Source: Bacteroidales bacterium
Lineage (GTDB): Bacteria > Bacteroidota > Bacteroidia > Bacteroidales > F082
Assembly (NCBI GenBank): GCA_016284305.1
Contig: JAEEON010000047.1
Span: 1 to 52,746 of the forward strand
Direction of reading: 5' to 3'
DNA: 52,746 bases
The first letter of the stretch is position 1, and each line of letters begins with the position of its first letter. The notes below the pieces were generated by a model. The model was not told where the DNA came from. It saw only the letters and a program-made list of their open reading frames with translations, and did not search any database. This document shows, one piece after another, positions 16,577-23,465 of this stretch. The position numbers were made by a program, and so were the translations under genes.

Positions 16577-16606
16577 TTTGCCAGGTTATATCCCATTGGG
16601 CTCTTC
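16573..16606 (-). promoter_or_regulatory. Shared leader element 2 with mini-ORF MGYNLAK
   Basis: Minus-strand CCCGAAGAGCCCAATGGGAT continues into ATAACCTGGC. The mini-ORF M-G-Y-N-L-A-K-stop (ATG at 16596) ends with TGA inside the gene's own start at 16576, a 4-base ATGA overlap typical of translational coupling. Confidence 0.6.
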
Positions 16607-16621
16607 GGGATTAGTTTGTGT

Positions 16622-18022
16622 TTATTTTGATAGTAATTGATATTGAACATAGTCGATATGTGCATCAATAAACTCGACTTTAATATTCTCAATTTGTTGA
16701 GAATCAGAAATGTTAAGGAAAACATCAGACCATTCCAAATAGTCAAAAGTGTTGGCAGGAATGATGAATGAGCAGTTGTCGGTAATGGATAGTTCATTGT
16801 CGTAGCCTACATATTTTATTTTGATTCTAACATTATTGCAGCTAAATTTAAACCTCTTATCATTATAAAGGTTGTTGTAAAATAGTTTACCGGACTCTTG
16901 ATCGATACCTAATGCGATAGGATTGATCTCATCACTATTAAATTTAATAATATTGTTTTTTGTGAGTAGTATTGCTTTACTGTTGAGGCTCTCGGTTTCC
17001 GTTTCAGTTTCCGCTTGTTTTTCATTTGGGTAATTCAAATGCAGAGCAAGAAGAATATCTGAAAGTTCAGGATAAATATTAATCATATTCTTGATTTCCT
17101 GTTCGCGATTCCGACTATTTTGGAGAATTCTAACGATTTGGTCTTTGTCTTTGATATTGGAGTTTTTGAGTAGTGCTATGAACCTATCACAATCAATATT
17201 CATTGTCATGTTATAGTGTTCGTTTTTTTCTGATTGTTGTAATTCTGAATTGTTCTCAACGGCTTCTCTATTGTCATCATCAACTTTTTGATTTTCAGTA
17301 TCATCAATAACTTTCTGCCAGAGTTCTTCAAATATATCTTGATCCTCCTTTTTCTCTGTATCATCAATGGCTTTTTGCCATAGTTTTTCAAATATATCTT
17401 GACAATCCTTTTCATTTTGGATATCAGAGGAGGAAGTCCTATTGTTGTTTTCATTAATGGATTCATTATAATAGTCATTATCTAACCATGATTCTCGTTC
17501 TGCTTCTCTTTGTTGCTTAGCTTTTTCGGCTCTTTCTTGGGCGATTTTATCTTGTAATTCTATTGCGGATTCGGCAACTGAATAGCCAATAGTTGTGTTT
17601 CTTTTGTCCAAAGCTTCTTGGTTGTCCATGCCATTTTGCAAATCCTGTCTGTATTCGTAGTTGGCATGATTGATTTGGTTGGCACTGTTTAAATATGTAT
17701 CGTAATTATGATTACCTGTTGCATTCATAATAGCCTGTGTTCCTTGGATTACTGCTCCGGTATAATTTCCATTGTATGCATCCCTTGTGGCATTTGCCGC
17801 ATTTTTGTTTGAATTTATCTCATTGGAAAAAGCATTGAGCACAGTTCTCATATTATCTTTGTCTTGATTTGAGTAATTTGAATTGTCAATATATCGTTCT
17901 CCTACCGCTTGAACGACTCCCCCAACGAGTTGTTTGAGCCATTGTGCGTAGCATACAGTTGAAGGCAACATTGTTATTGTCAAAATAACCAGTGTTAATC
18001 TGATACCTTTGCCATATTTCAT
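16622..18022 (-). CDS. Large exported protein of unknown function with internal duplication
   Basis: 466 residues with a signal peptide (GIRLTLVILTITMLPSTVCYAQ). Residues about 25-130 are polar and Asn-rich (SANQINHANYEYRQ), followed by a coiled-coil stretch (DKIAQERAEKAKQQREAERE). An imperfect tandem duplication, DIFEKLWQKAIDDTEKKEDQ then DIFEELWQKVIDDTENQK, lies around residues 208-247; the DNA repeat is visible near 17290-17410. The C-terminal 130 residues look beta-rich (FKFSCNNVRIKIKYVG). No family recognised. The DNA is AT-rich compared with the core genes. It is first of three minus-strand genes, with promoter at 18086-18093. Confidence 0.65.
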   Translation of the reverse strand: MKYGKGIRLTLVILTITMLPSTVCYAQWLKQLVGGVVQAVGERYIDNSNYSNQDKDNMRTVLNAFSNEINSNKNAANATRDAYNGNYTGAVIQGTQAIMNATGNHNYDTYLNSANQINHANYEYRQDLQNGMDNQEALDKRNTTIGYSVAESAIELQDKIAQERAEKAKQQREAERESWLDNDYYNESINENNNRTSSSDIQNEKDCQDIFEKLWQKAIDDTEKKEDQDIFEELWQKVIDDTENQKVDDDNREAVENNSELQQSEKNEHYNMTMNIDCDRFIALLKNSNIKDKDQIVRILQNSRNREQEIKNMINIYPELSDILLALHLNYPNEKQAETETETESLNSKAILLTKNNIIKFNSDEINPIALGIDQESGKLFYNNLYNDKRFKFSCNNVRIKIKYVGYDNELSITDNCSFIIPANTFDYLEWSDVFLNISDSQQIENIKVEFIDAHIDYVQYQLLSK

Positions 18023-18066
18023 TTTCTAATTGCCCAGTTATAGCCCATCGAGCTCATCGGTTCTGT
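18019..18066 (-). promoter_or_regulatory. Shared leader element 3 with mini-ORF MSSMGYNWAIRK
   Basis: Minus-strand CAGAACCGATGAGCTCGATG continues into GGCTATAACTGGGC. The mini-ORF starts at 18057 (or 18048) and reads M-S-S-M-G-Y-N-W-A-I-R-K; its TGA overlaps the ATG at 18022 (ATGA). The segment from 18030 onward is nearly identical to 22580 onward. Confidence 0.6.
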
Positions 18067-18085
18067 TAGGTTTTACAATTAGTTG

Positions 18086-18093
18086 CAAAGATA
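18086..18093 (-). promoter_or_regulatory. -7 promoter element, minus strand, copy A
   Basis: TATCTTTG on the minus strand, 64 bases upstream of the 18022 start. The same box occurs at 22636-22643 in copy B. Confidence 0.65.
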
Positions 18094-18253
18094 GTTTTAC
18101 CTATTTAGAACACAGTGATTACGGCAGTATATAGTATTTACGTTTTCGTTAATAATATCTACGGTATCAACGTCTTTCCATAGATGAAAGTTGATAATAA
18201 ATCAATAATAATATAATTTTAATCTATATAATTATTATTATAACAAAATTGTA

Positions 18254-18261
18254 TATATTTG
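18254..18261 (+). promoter_or_regulatory. -7 promoter element, plus strand, copy A
   Basis: TATATTTG, a perfect TAnnTTTG, lies 19 bases before the GTG start at 18281. The AT-rich 160 bases between this and the minus-strand box form a compact two-way promoter region. Confidence 0.65.
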
Positions 18262-18280
18262 CAAACTAAAATATATAAAC

Positions 18281-18787
18281 GTGAACAACAATGTAGTCTC
18301 AGATCAGGATTGTATGATAATTCCTCGCTATATTGAAGGAATTCCCACTGATAGAAAGAAACTGGAAGAAAGGTTCAGACTGATACAATTCTATTACGTT
18401 AAGCACTGGAAAGAAATACAGCGCGACACTGGAAGCAATTTCATTCATAACGAGTTCTTGGATACCAATGTTTACATTGTGAAAAATGAAAGCGATAAAA
18501 AGACGGTGCGTCAGGCCTTGTATAATTGGCAATCCACGTATGCGGTAAAACACCTTAGAGAAGTCATTGAGAAGGCTGGGCCATTAGAGGGACAACCAAT
18601 GTATGTGTCTGTAAAGAAAGGTGTTCAGAAGAAAAATGGATACAAAAAAATGGCGATTCTTTATCACACTTTTGAAAATGCAGAATTGCCCTATTTGAAT
18701 TTCACAGTCAAACTTACAATAGGAGTGAAGGCTTCTCAAAAGCATATCCAGTATAGTGTCAACAAGGTTGAAATCAACTGCCAATAA
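18281..18787 (+). CDS. Unrecognised 168-residue cytoplasmic protein
   Basis: The frame opens with GTG (MNNNVVSDQDC...), placed correctly behind a promoter; an ATG at residue 12 is the alternative start. The protein has no signal peptide or membrane helix. It is charged, with helical N-terminal half (TDRKKLEERFRLIQFYYVKH, KKTVRQALYNWQSTYAVKHL) and a beta-type C-terminal half (KKMAILYHTFENAELPYLNF, HIQYSVNKVEI). I do not recognise the family. It converges with an HTH gene remnant; in copy B the HTH gene is whole but this gene is broken, so the two probably once stood together as a pair. A toxin-antitoxin role is possible but unproven. Confidence 0.7.
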   Translation: MNNNVVSDQDCMIIPRYIEGIPTDRKKLEERFRLIQFYYVKHWKEIQRDTGSNFIHNEFLDTNVYIVKNESDKKTVRQALYNWQSTYAVKHLREVIEKAGPLEGQPMYVSVKKGVQKKNGYKKMAILYHTFENAELPYLNFTVKLTIGVKASQKHIQYSVNKVEINCQ

Positions 18788-18791
18788 AAAA

Positions 18792-18840
18792 CGCCCATGT
18801 TTCACAGTACCTCCCTTTCGTTTGGACCGTCCCATGGGCG
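18792..18840. terminator. Shared hairpin between convergent genes, copy A
   Basis: CGCCCATG pairs with CATGGGCG over a 33-base inner region. On the minus strand the stem is followed by TTTTTTATT, so it can terminate the HTH gene; on the plus strand only a weak T-run follows. An identical segment lies at 23035-23083, more conserved between copies than its surroundings. Confidence 0.65.
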
Positions 18841-18896
18841 AATTTTACGCTGCAAAAATACAAAAAAGACTGAATATGCAAGCAAAATGTAGAAAA

Positions 18897-19043
18897 TTAT
18901 TCTGATAATTCATTCAACAATGTTGTAATCCGTTTCATCTTATCAGTTTTCAATTCATCAAGATGAAAGCTGAGATTCAGACAAGTTGGTAATAAATCCG
19001 ATTTCAACCCATAGAATTGTTGAATGTCGTCAAAGAAGTTGTG
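18897..19043 (-). pseudogene. 3' fragment of an HTH regulator gene (copy A)
   Basis: The minus-strand frame ends HNFFDDIQQFYGLKSDLLPT..LLNELSE, matching the last 48 residues of the whole gene at 23139-23465. Homology stops near 19043, and the frame upstream of that is unrelated. The DNA-binding half is missing, so this is a truncated relic. Confidence 0.8.
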
Positions 19044-19094
19044 GAAAAAATGAAATAATCCTGCCAAAATGCTTGCGGATTTGGAAAAAGTTTG

Positions 19095-19102
19095 TACTTT
19101 TG
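19095..19102 (+). promoter_or_regulatory. -7 promoter element of the RNA/Abi unit
   Basis: TACTTTTG, with TTG 19 bases upstream (19073-19075), gives a complete Bacteroidetes promoter. Transcription should begin at about 19107. Confidence 0.7.
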
Positions 19103-19107
19103 CAACA

Positions 19108-19155
19108 CGAGAACCCGCCAAGCCTCTTTACAATGCTTAAATCGGCGGGTCGTTT
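19108..19155 (+). ncRNA. Candidate abiF-type RNA hairpin upstream of the Abi gene
   Basis: ACCCGCC (19113-19119) pairs with GGCGGGT (19144-19150) across a 24-base loop, followed by CGTTTTATTTT, i.e. a short RNA with a terminator-like end. It begins a few bases after the predicted transcription start and ends 12 bases before the Abi ATG. A conserved RNA (abiF motif) is known upstream of Abi_2 genes; whether this one matches its full consensus was not tested. Confidence 0.55.
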
Positions 19156-19161
19156 TATTTT

Positions 19162-20054
19162 ATGGCACAATACACAAAGACATACGCATCGCCTTCCCAA
19201 TTGGTGTCTTTACTCCGTTCACGTGGGCTTGTCATAGGAGATGAGAGTAGGGTTGCTAACTATCTCTGGCACATCGTTATTATAGATTCAGTGCATATTT
19301 ATACCCTCTTCTGACAACTCCGAAAGAGAACCATGTATTCAAAGGAGGCTCTTCTTTCGATAACGCATTGGATATGTATCGCTTCGACAGGCATCTTCGG
19401 TTGTTGATGTTCAATCAGATTGAAAAGATTGAGGTTGCGATAAGAAGTGCTATCGTGAACATCACAAGCCGAGAGACGGGCAGTCCGTTTTGGATAACTG
19501 ATTCATCTTGTTTTTATGATGCCGTACAATTCACAAAGACCAAGCAATTGATTGATGCAGAACTAGCTAAATCAAGAGAAGATTTCATTGAGCATTTTCG
19601 CAGGACTTATTCAGAACCTTATCCTCCTGCCTGGATGTTGGCGGAAATACTGCCTTTGGGCGTTATGACTAAGATATACGAGAACATCAGGAACAACCAA
19701 ATCAGGAAAAAGATAGCTCAGGAGTTTTCGTTGACCGTACCGGTATTCATGTCGTGGATGACCATAATAACAGTGGCAAGAAACAATTGTTGCCACCATG
19801 CACGCGTTTGGAATCGTACATTCGCCTTAAGGGCCCTGGCCATGCGTCGAATGACACGCCCTTGGATTGCAACTGAAGTAAATCAGCAAAAAGTGTATTT
19901 CAGTCTTTGCGTTATTAAGTATTTCCTTGATATCATATCGCCAAACAACGATATGACGGCAAAACTACAGACCTTGTTTATAGACTATCCAACCATCGAT
20001 GCCAATGCTATGGGGATTCCAATGGGTTGGGAACAAGAGCCGTTGTGGCAATAG
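19162..20054 (+). pseudogene. Abi_2 (AbiD/AbiF) abortive-infection gene, frameshifted
   Basis: The ATG at 19162 opens MAQYTKTYASPSQLVSLLRS.. up to ..NYLWHI (19273-19275). The expected continuation GYYRFSAYLYPLLTTPKENH is encoded one frame over, starting at 19276 with one G missing, and then runs without a break to the stop at 20054 (DMYRFDRHLRLLMFNQIEKIEVAIRS is the Abi_2 core). Restoring a single G would give an intact protein of about 297 residues. Members block phage growth by killing or halting the infected cell. It may be inactive, a sequencing slip, or switchable. The remaining open frame begins at about 19368. Confidence 0.85.
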
Positions 20055-20116
20055 TTAATAAAAAGACATTCATCCTGTTATGGATTATTCAGTCATTCCG
20101 CTAACGCTTTCAATAG

Positions 20117-20311
20117 ATCGTTAATGCGATGACGGAAAACCTTTTTGGCTTGATGAAAAACGAATTGCTATATTTACAGGACTGGAACTCTGGCGAACAG
20201 TTCAAGGAAGCGCTCAGAAAGTACATCCAATACTATAACAACGACAGAATCAAACTGAGGCTAAATGGAAAGAGCCCGGTGCAGTACCGAGCTCTTTTCC
20301 CAGGGGCCTAA
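20117..20311 (+). pseudogene. IS3-family transposase, C-terminal remnant
   Basis: Reads NAMTENLFGLMKNELLYLQD, then YIQYYNNDRIKLRLNGKSPV and QYRALF. This is the end of an IS3-type integrase core (catalytic Glu region E-N-x-F-G, and YNxxRI...SPxQYR). There is a stop just upstream and no left part of the element, so it is a relic. About 50 bases downstream, TTTGGGGTCACATCATTTTT may be the decayed right end. The region to 20413 has no other feature. Confidence 0.8.
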
Positions 20312-20413
20312 TTATTAAACCGTCCAACTCTTTGGGGTCACATCATTTTTGGTCACCCTCTCCTTCGCTTAAGATTCAATTGTTATAACGTTACTGTTTA
20401 TAACATGAAGGTC

Positions 20414-22039
20414 TTATTGATTTATGTGTGAAAAAATCAATTCTTCCATTTCCATCATTTCAGTGTATTGCTTTCCATTACCGCCATACCAAGTGTTTGT
20501 TTTCCAATTATATACTAGAGGAAGGCCCCCTGAGGTTCCTGCAGAATTTTCAGTGATAATACCACAATAAACATAACCTTCCGAATCAGCCCACATGCCA
20601 TAACTGAAGGAGGCGGATGTCGCGGAACCCGACAAGGTTTGCAAATCAGCATATACTCCACTGTCAGGATTTCTTACTCTCAAATATGCCGTTGTTGGAG
20701 TCCCACAGCCATAGGTTGTCGGATTTGTCCAACGCAAAGTTATCTGATAACTTGTTGCAGTATGACTCGTGTAATGGACGGGGCAAGGACTTAATTGGCT
20801 ACCTGGATCATAGTTGTACACTGCATACGAGCTATACGAGCTACCTCCAGCATTATTGAATGCTTTTACTTTGTAATAATTATAACCCTGTCTTGGGTTA
20901 CTATCAGATAGGAAAGTGTTTGTCGTTGATGAACCAATTTGTGAATAACTACCATTTGCCGAAGTACTTCTATACACTTTGTAGCTTGTGGCATTTGATA
21001 CAGAATTCCATGATATTCTTATGTCTGGCAACATTGCATTACCGTAATTCTCCGCATTCACTCCTGTGGGTGCATCTGGTACGGTGGTGCCACCACCTCC
21101 TCCGCCACCACCTCCAGACGAATAGTAGCAATATGCATAGTCACTCTTCTCACTTTCAGTACCACTGGAATTTACAGCCGTCACTTTGTAATAATTATTG
21201 GTGTTTGGTGATGCATCATAATAATACGTATTACTAGTGGAGGATGCTATCACAGAATATGAACCACTGCTACTTGAAGCACGATAGACTTTGTAATATG
21301 AGGCATTGGAAACGCTATTCCATGTCACGCAAACTCTTGAACCGCTTACTTCTGCTGAAACACCTGTTGGAGCAGAAGGAGCAGAGTCATCACCACCTCC
21401 GCCACCACCAGAGGAATAATGGCAATAGGTATAAGAGCTAAAATCACTTACCCCATAATTGTTTTCTGCTATTACTTTATAATAATTGTTTTCATAAGGT
21501 TGACTATCGAAAATATAAGTATCAGAAGTTTGCCAATAGCAACTATAGTCAATTCCATCTGGTGACCAATACACGTTATATTTTGTTGCATTTGAAACTC
21601 TATTCCAAGTAACTTTAATTTGGGAGCCACTTACTGAGGAAGAAAGTCCTGTAGGAGCGGAAGGAGCTGAATTGCCACTGCCACCATTACCGCCACCATT
21701 GCCTTCATAATAGCATGTCGCATAAGCATAGGAAGAACTCATGCCGTATTGGTTTCGAGCATAAATCAGATAGTCATTATAACCTTCTCTCGGAGAATAG
21801 TCGGTGTATGAGGTACCATAAGTTTCATTGAGATAATAGCCATCACCATCGTAAATTTCGTATGAATCTGCATCTTCAACTCTACTCCAAGTTACGCAAA
21901 TAGTTAGCTCTCTTACAGATGCTGAAGCAGACGAAGGAGCAGAGGGGGCTTCACGTTTCTTACAACCAACCAAGAGAAATACGAAAGCTGATACGATGAC
22001 AATACCAACCAATATGACTAATCTATAAGTTTTTTTCAT
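20414..22039 (-). CDS. Surface lipoprotein with fibronectin type III repeats
   Basis: About 541 residues. Signal peptide and lipobox LLVGC (Cys about residue 25 from MKKTYRL) followed by KKRE. Then four fibronectin type III-like domains, each with (A/P)P.AP.G..., (V/I)(T/S)W..V..A..Y.VY and a YYKV strand, at roughly 40-120, 140-225, 235-320 and 335-415, separated by Gly-rich linkers (GGGGGG, up to nine Gly). A last domain of about 120 residues follows (TLRWTNPTTYGCGTPTTAYL). Probably an extracellular adhesin or scaffold. An in-frame ATG at 22072 extends it by MLPVGYNKDKK, which is leader element 4 read through. The gene has no close neighbour on its strand. Confidence 0.8.
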   Translation of the reverse strand: MKKTYRLVILVGIVIVSAFVFLLVGCKKREAPSAPSSASASVRELTICVTWSRVEDADSYEIYDGDGYYLNETYGTSYTDYSPREGYNDYLIYARNQYGMSSSYAYATCYYEGNGGGNGGSGNSAPSAPTGLSSSVSGSQIKVTWNRVSNATKYNVYWSPDGIDYSCYWQTSDTYIFDSQPYENNYYKVIAENNYGVSDFSSYTYCHYSSGGGGGGDDSAPSAPTGVSAEVSGSRVCVTWNSVSNASYYKVYRASSSSGSYSVIASSTSNTYYYDASPNTNNYYKVTAVNSSGTESEKSDYAYCYYSSGGGGGGGGGTTVPDAPTGVNAENYGNAMLPDIRISWNSVSNATSYKVYRSTSANGSYSQIGSSTTNTFLSDSNPRQGYNYYKVKAFNNAGGSSYSSYAVYNYDPGSQLSPCPVHYTSHTATSYQITLRWTNPTTYGCGTPTTAYLRVRNPDSGVYADLQTLSGSATSASFSYGMWADSEGYVYCGIITENSAGTSGGLPLVYNWKTNTWYGGNGKQYTEMMEMEELIFSHINQ

Positions 22040-22049
22040 TTTTTTATCT

Positions 22050-22078
22050 TTGTTATATCCGACCGGGAGCATCGGTTT
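22050..22078 (-). promoter_or_regulatory. Shared leader element 4 (in frame with its gene)
   Basis: Minus-strand AAACCGATGCTCCCGGTCGG continues into ATATAAC. Here the mini-ORF (ATG at 22072: M-L-P-V-G-Y-N-K) has no stop and runs in frame into the lipoprotein start at 22039. The -GGATATAAC- core and its distance to the gene match the other copies. Confidence 0.55.
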
Positions 22079-22131
22079 TAGTTAGTATTTGTTTTATTCT
22101 CCCACTTAAAAAAACAATAGGAAATGTTCAA

Positions 22132-22572
22132 TCATTTTGTCAATTTAAAGCTGGCTGGAACAGTGAATGTCCCTCCTTCCTCATCATCGCAAATACAGTT
22201 TCCTGAAACCTCTAATGTAGTAATTGAAATATTGTCGATTACTAGTTCAAATCTGCGAATAAGCCATTCACCGCTATCAAAATCACCACCTTTAAATTGC
22301 AACTTATTATTAGTTAGAGTATAATTACAGTCAACATAATCAACAAATTTGCCTTCCTCAGCATTAAGAGCACCATAAAAACTACCATTTCCCTTGAACT
22401 CCCATGTCTCATTTCTAAAATCTGAGATTGTCTCACCCCACAAATTCCCTGAGGTAATTGTCCATCTGCCCAAAATCAATTTGCTGGCATCTGTTTCCTC
22501 TTTTTTACATGAAGGCAGACAAACAATTATTACAAGTGCTGCCATAATCGTTAAACGTAATACTTTTTTCAT
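22132..22572 (-). CDS. Small lipoprotein, lipocalin-like
   Basis: 146 residues. Signal peptide MKKVLRLTIMAALVIIVCLP with lipobox LPSC, then KKEETDASKLILGRWTI. The pattern LxGxWxI followed by alternating strands (TWEFKGNGSFYG, CNYTLTNNKLQFKG, ELVIDNISITTLEVSG) fits the Bacteroidetes lipocalin-like family of small beta-barrel lipoproteins. Ligand unknown. The start is the ATG at 22572; the longer frame from 22650 only translates the leader. Promoter at 22636-22643. Confidence 0.75.
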   Translation of the reverse strand: MKKVLRLTIMAALVIIVCLPSCKKEETDASKLILGRWTITSGNLWGETISDFRNETWEFKGNGSFYGALNAEEGKFVDYVDCNYTLTNNKLQFKGGDFDSGEWLIRRFELVIDNISITTLEVSGNCICDDEEGGTFTVPASFKLTK

Positions 22573-22583
22573 TTTTTTTCCGC

Positions 22584-22615
22584 CCAGTTTTATCCCATCG
22601 AGCTCATCGGTTCTG
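22584..22615 (-). promoter_or_regulatory. Shared leader element 5 with mini-ORF MSSMG
   Basis: Minus-strand AGAACCGATGAGCTCGATGG continues into GATAAAACTGGGC. The mini-ORF (ATG at 22607) ends early because ATATAAC is changed to ATAAAAC (M-S-S-M-G-stop). Confidence 0.6.
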
Positions 22616-22635
22616 TTAGGTTTTACAAGTGGTTG

Positions 22636-22643
22636 CAAAGATA
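22636..22643 (-). promoter_or_regulatory. -7 promoter element, minus strand, copy B
   Basis: TATCTTTG on the minus strand, 64 bases before the lipocalin-like gene's start, in the same place as in copy A. Confidence 0.65.
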
Positions 22644-22803
22644 GTTTCACTTATTTAGAACACAGCGAACATGGCAGTCTATAGTATTTACGTTTTCGTC
22701 AATAATATCTACTGTATCAACCTCTTTCTATAGATGAAAGTTGATATTTAATCAATAATAATATAATTATAAATTATATAATGAATATTATAACAAAATT
22801 GTA

Positions 22804-22811
22804 TATATTTG
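22804..22811 (+). promoter_or_regulatory. -7 promoter element, plus strand, copy B
   Basis: TATATTTG as in copy A, now driving only the broken gene copy. Confidence 0.6.
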
Positions 22812-22830
22812 CAAACTAAAATATATAGAT

Positions 22831-23030
22831 GTGAACAACAATATAATCTCAGATCAGGATTGTATGATAATTCCTCCTTATATTGAAGGAATTCCCACTG
22901 ATAGAAAGAAGCTGGAAGAAAGGTTCAGACTAATACGATTCTATTACGATAAGCACTGGAAAGAAATACAGCGTGAAACAGGAAGTATATCCAGTATAGT
23001 GTCAACAAGGTTGAAATCAACTGCCAATAA
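22831..23030 (+). pseudogene. Deleted copy of the 168-residue gene (copy B)
   Basis: The first 51 residues (MNNNIISDQDCMIIPPYIEG... to QRETGS) match the gene at 18281. A deletion of about 307 bases then joins this to the last 15 codons out of frame, so the protein continues into nonsense. The deletion endpoints share AAGCA, suggesting slippage or recombination between short direct repeats. Confidence 0.85.
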
Positions 23031-23034
23031 AAAA

Positions 23035-23083
23035 CGCCCATGTTTCACAGTACCTCCCTTTCGTTTGGACCGTCCCATGGGCG
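23035..23083. terminator. Shared hairpin between convergent genes, copy B
   Basis: The same CGCCCATG/CATGGGCG stem as at 18792-18840, identical over the 49 bases. On the minus strand it lies 55 bases after the HTH gene and is followed by a T-run. Confidence 0.65.
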
Positions 23084-23138
23084 AATTTTACGCTGCAAAA
23101 ATACAAAAAAATGAATATGCAAGCAATACTCAGAAAAA

Positions 23139-23465
23139 CTATTCTGATAATTCATTCAATAATGTCGCAATTTGTTTTATTTTACCAGATTTAAGATCTT
23201 CAAAGTGAAGACTGAGATTCAAACATGCAGGCAATAATTCCGATTTCAATCCGCAAAATAGCTGTATATCATCAAAGAAATTATGATTTAGGGCAAAAGA
23301 AATCGCCACCAACTGTTCCACACCAATGTCGTATCGCTCAAAAATAGAATACACATTGGGACGCGCCGTATGAATCCGTCGGGCAAATTCAGCCACAGTC
23401 ATTCCGCTGTCCTCGAAAATGGTTTTAATCAAATGTCCAATATGCAGTCGTTCCTGGTTGGACAT
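23139..23465 (-). CDS. Small helix-turn-helix DNA-binding protein
   Basis: 108 residues from MSNQERLHIG. The N-terminal part is an HTH of the XRE type (IEDSGMTVAEFARRIHTARP-like spacing: MTVAEFARRIHTARPNVYSI). The C-terminal part (FFDDIQLFCGLKSELL, LSLHFEDLKSGKIKQIATLL) is probably a dimerisation helix pair. A start at 23513 would add 16 residues without conserved features. The truncated relative at 18897 shows the gene was once in both copies. It faces the 168-codon gene, so it may be its regulator. Confidence 0.75.
   Translation of the reverse strand: MSNQERLHIGHLIKTIFEDSGMTVAEFARRIHTARPNVYSIFERYDIGVEQLVAISFALNHNFFDDIQLFCGLKSELLPACLNLSLHFEDLKSGKIKQIATLLNELSE

Larger units (their letters stand above)
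18030..19043. repeat. Duplicated block, copy A
   Basis: This roughly 1 kb block is repeated at 22580-23285. It holds, in order, leader element 3, a minus-strand promoter, a plus-strand promoter, a 168-codon gene, a shared hairpin, and the 3' part of an HTH gene. Compared with copy B, copy A keeps the 168-codon gene whole but has lost the front of the HTH gene. Identity is high throughout with scattered substitutions, indicating a fairly old duplication. Confidence 0.9.
22580..23285. repeat. Duplicated block, copy B
   Basis: Second copy of the block at 18030-19043. It lacks about 307 bases present in copy A (18433-18740), the gap being bounded by AAGCA at both ends. Copy B retains leader, both promoters, the first third and the tail of the 168-codon gene, the hairpin, and continues into an intact HTH gene. 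Confidence 0.9.

Noticed and set aside
18281..18787. Assignment of the 168-residue protein to a named toxin or nuclease family
   Set aside because: No catalytic motif could be identified; context alone is not enough.
14798..20367. GGGTGACCAAAAA shared between the terminator at 14798-14836 and 20350-20366
   Set aside because: Only about 13 bases are shared and no further similarity surrounds them; probably chance.
16075..22615. Leader elements as integron attC sites
   Set aside because: GTTATAT does not fit the GTTRRRY core, no paired inverse core is present and no integron integrase is seen.
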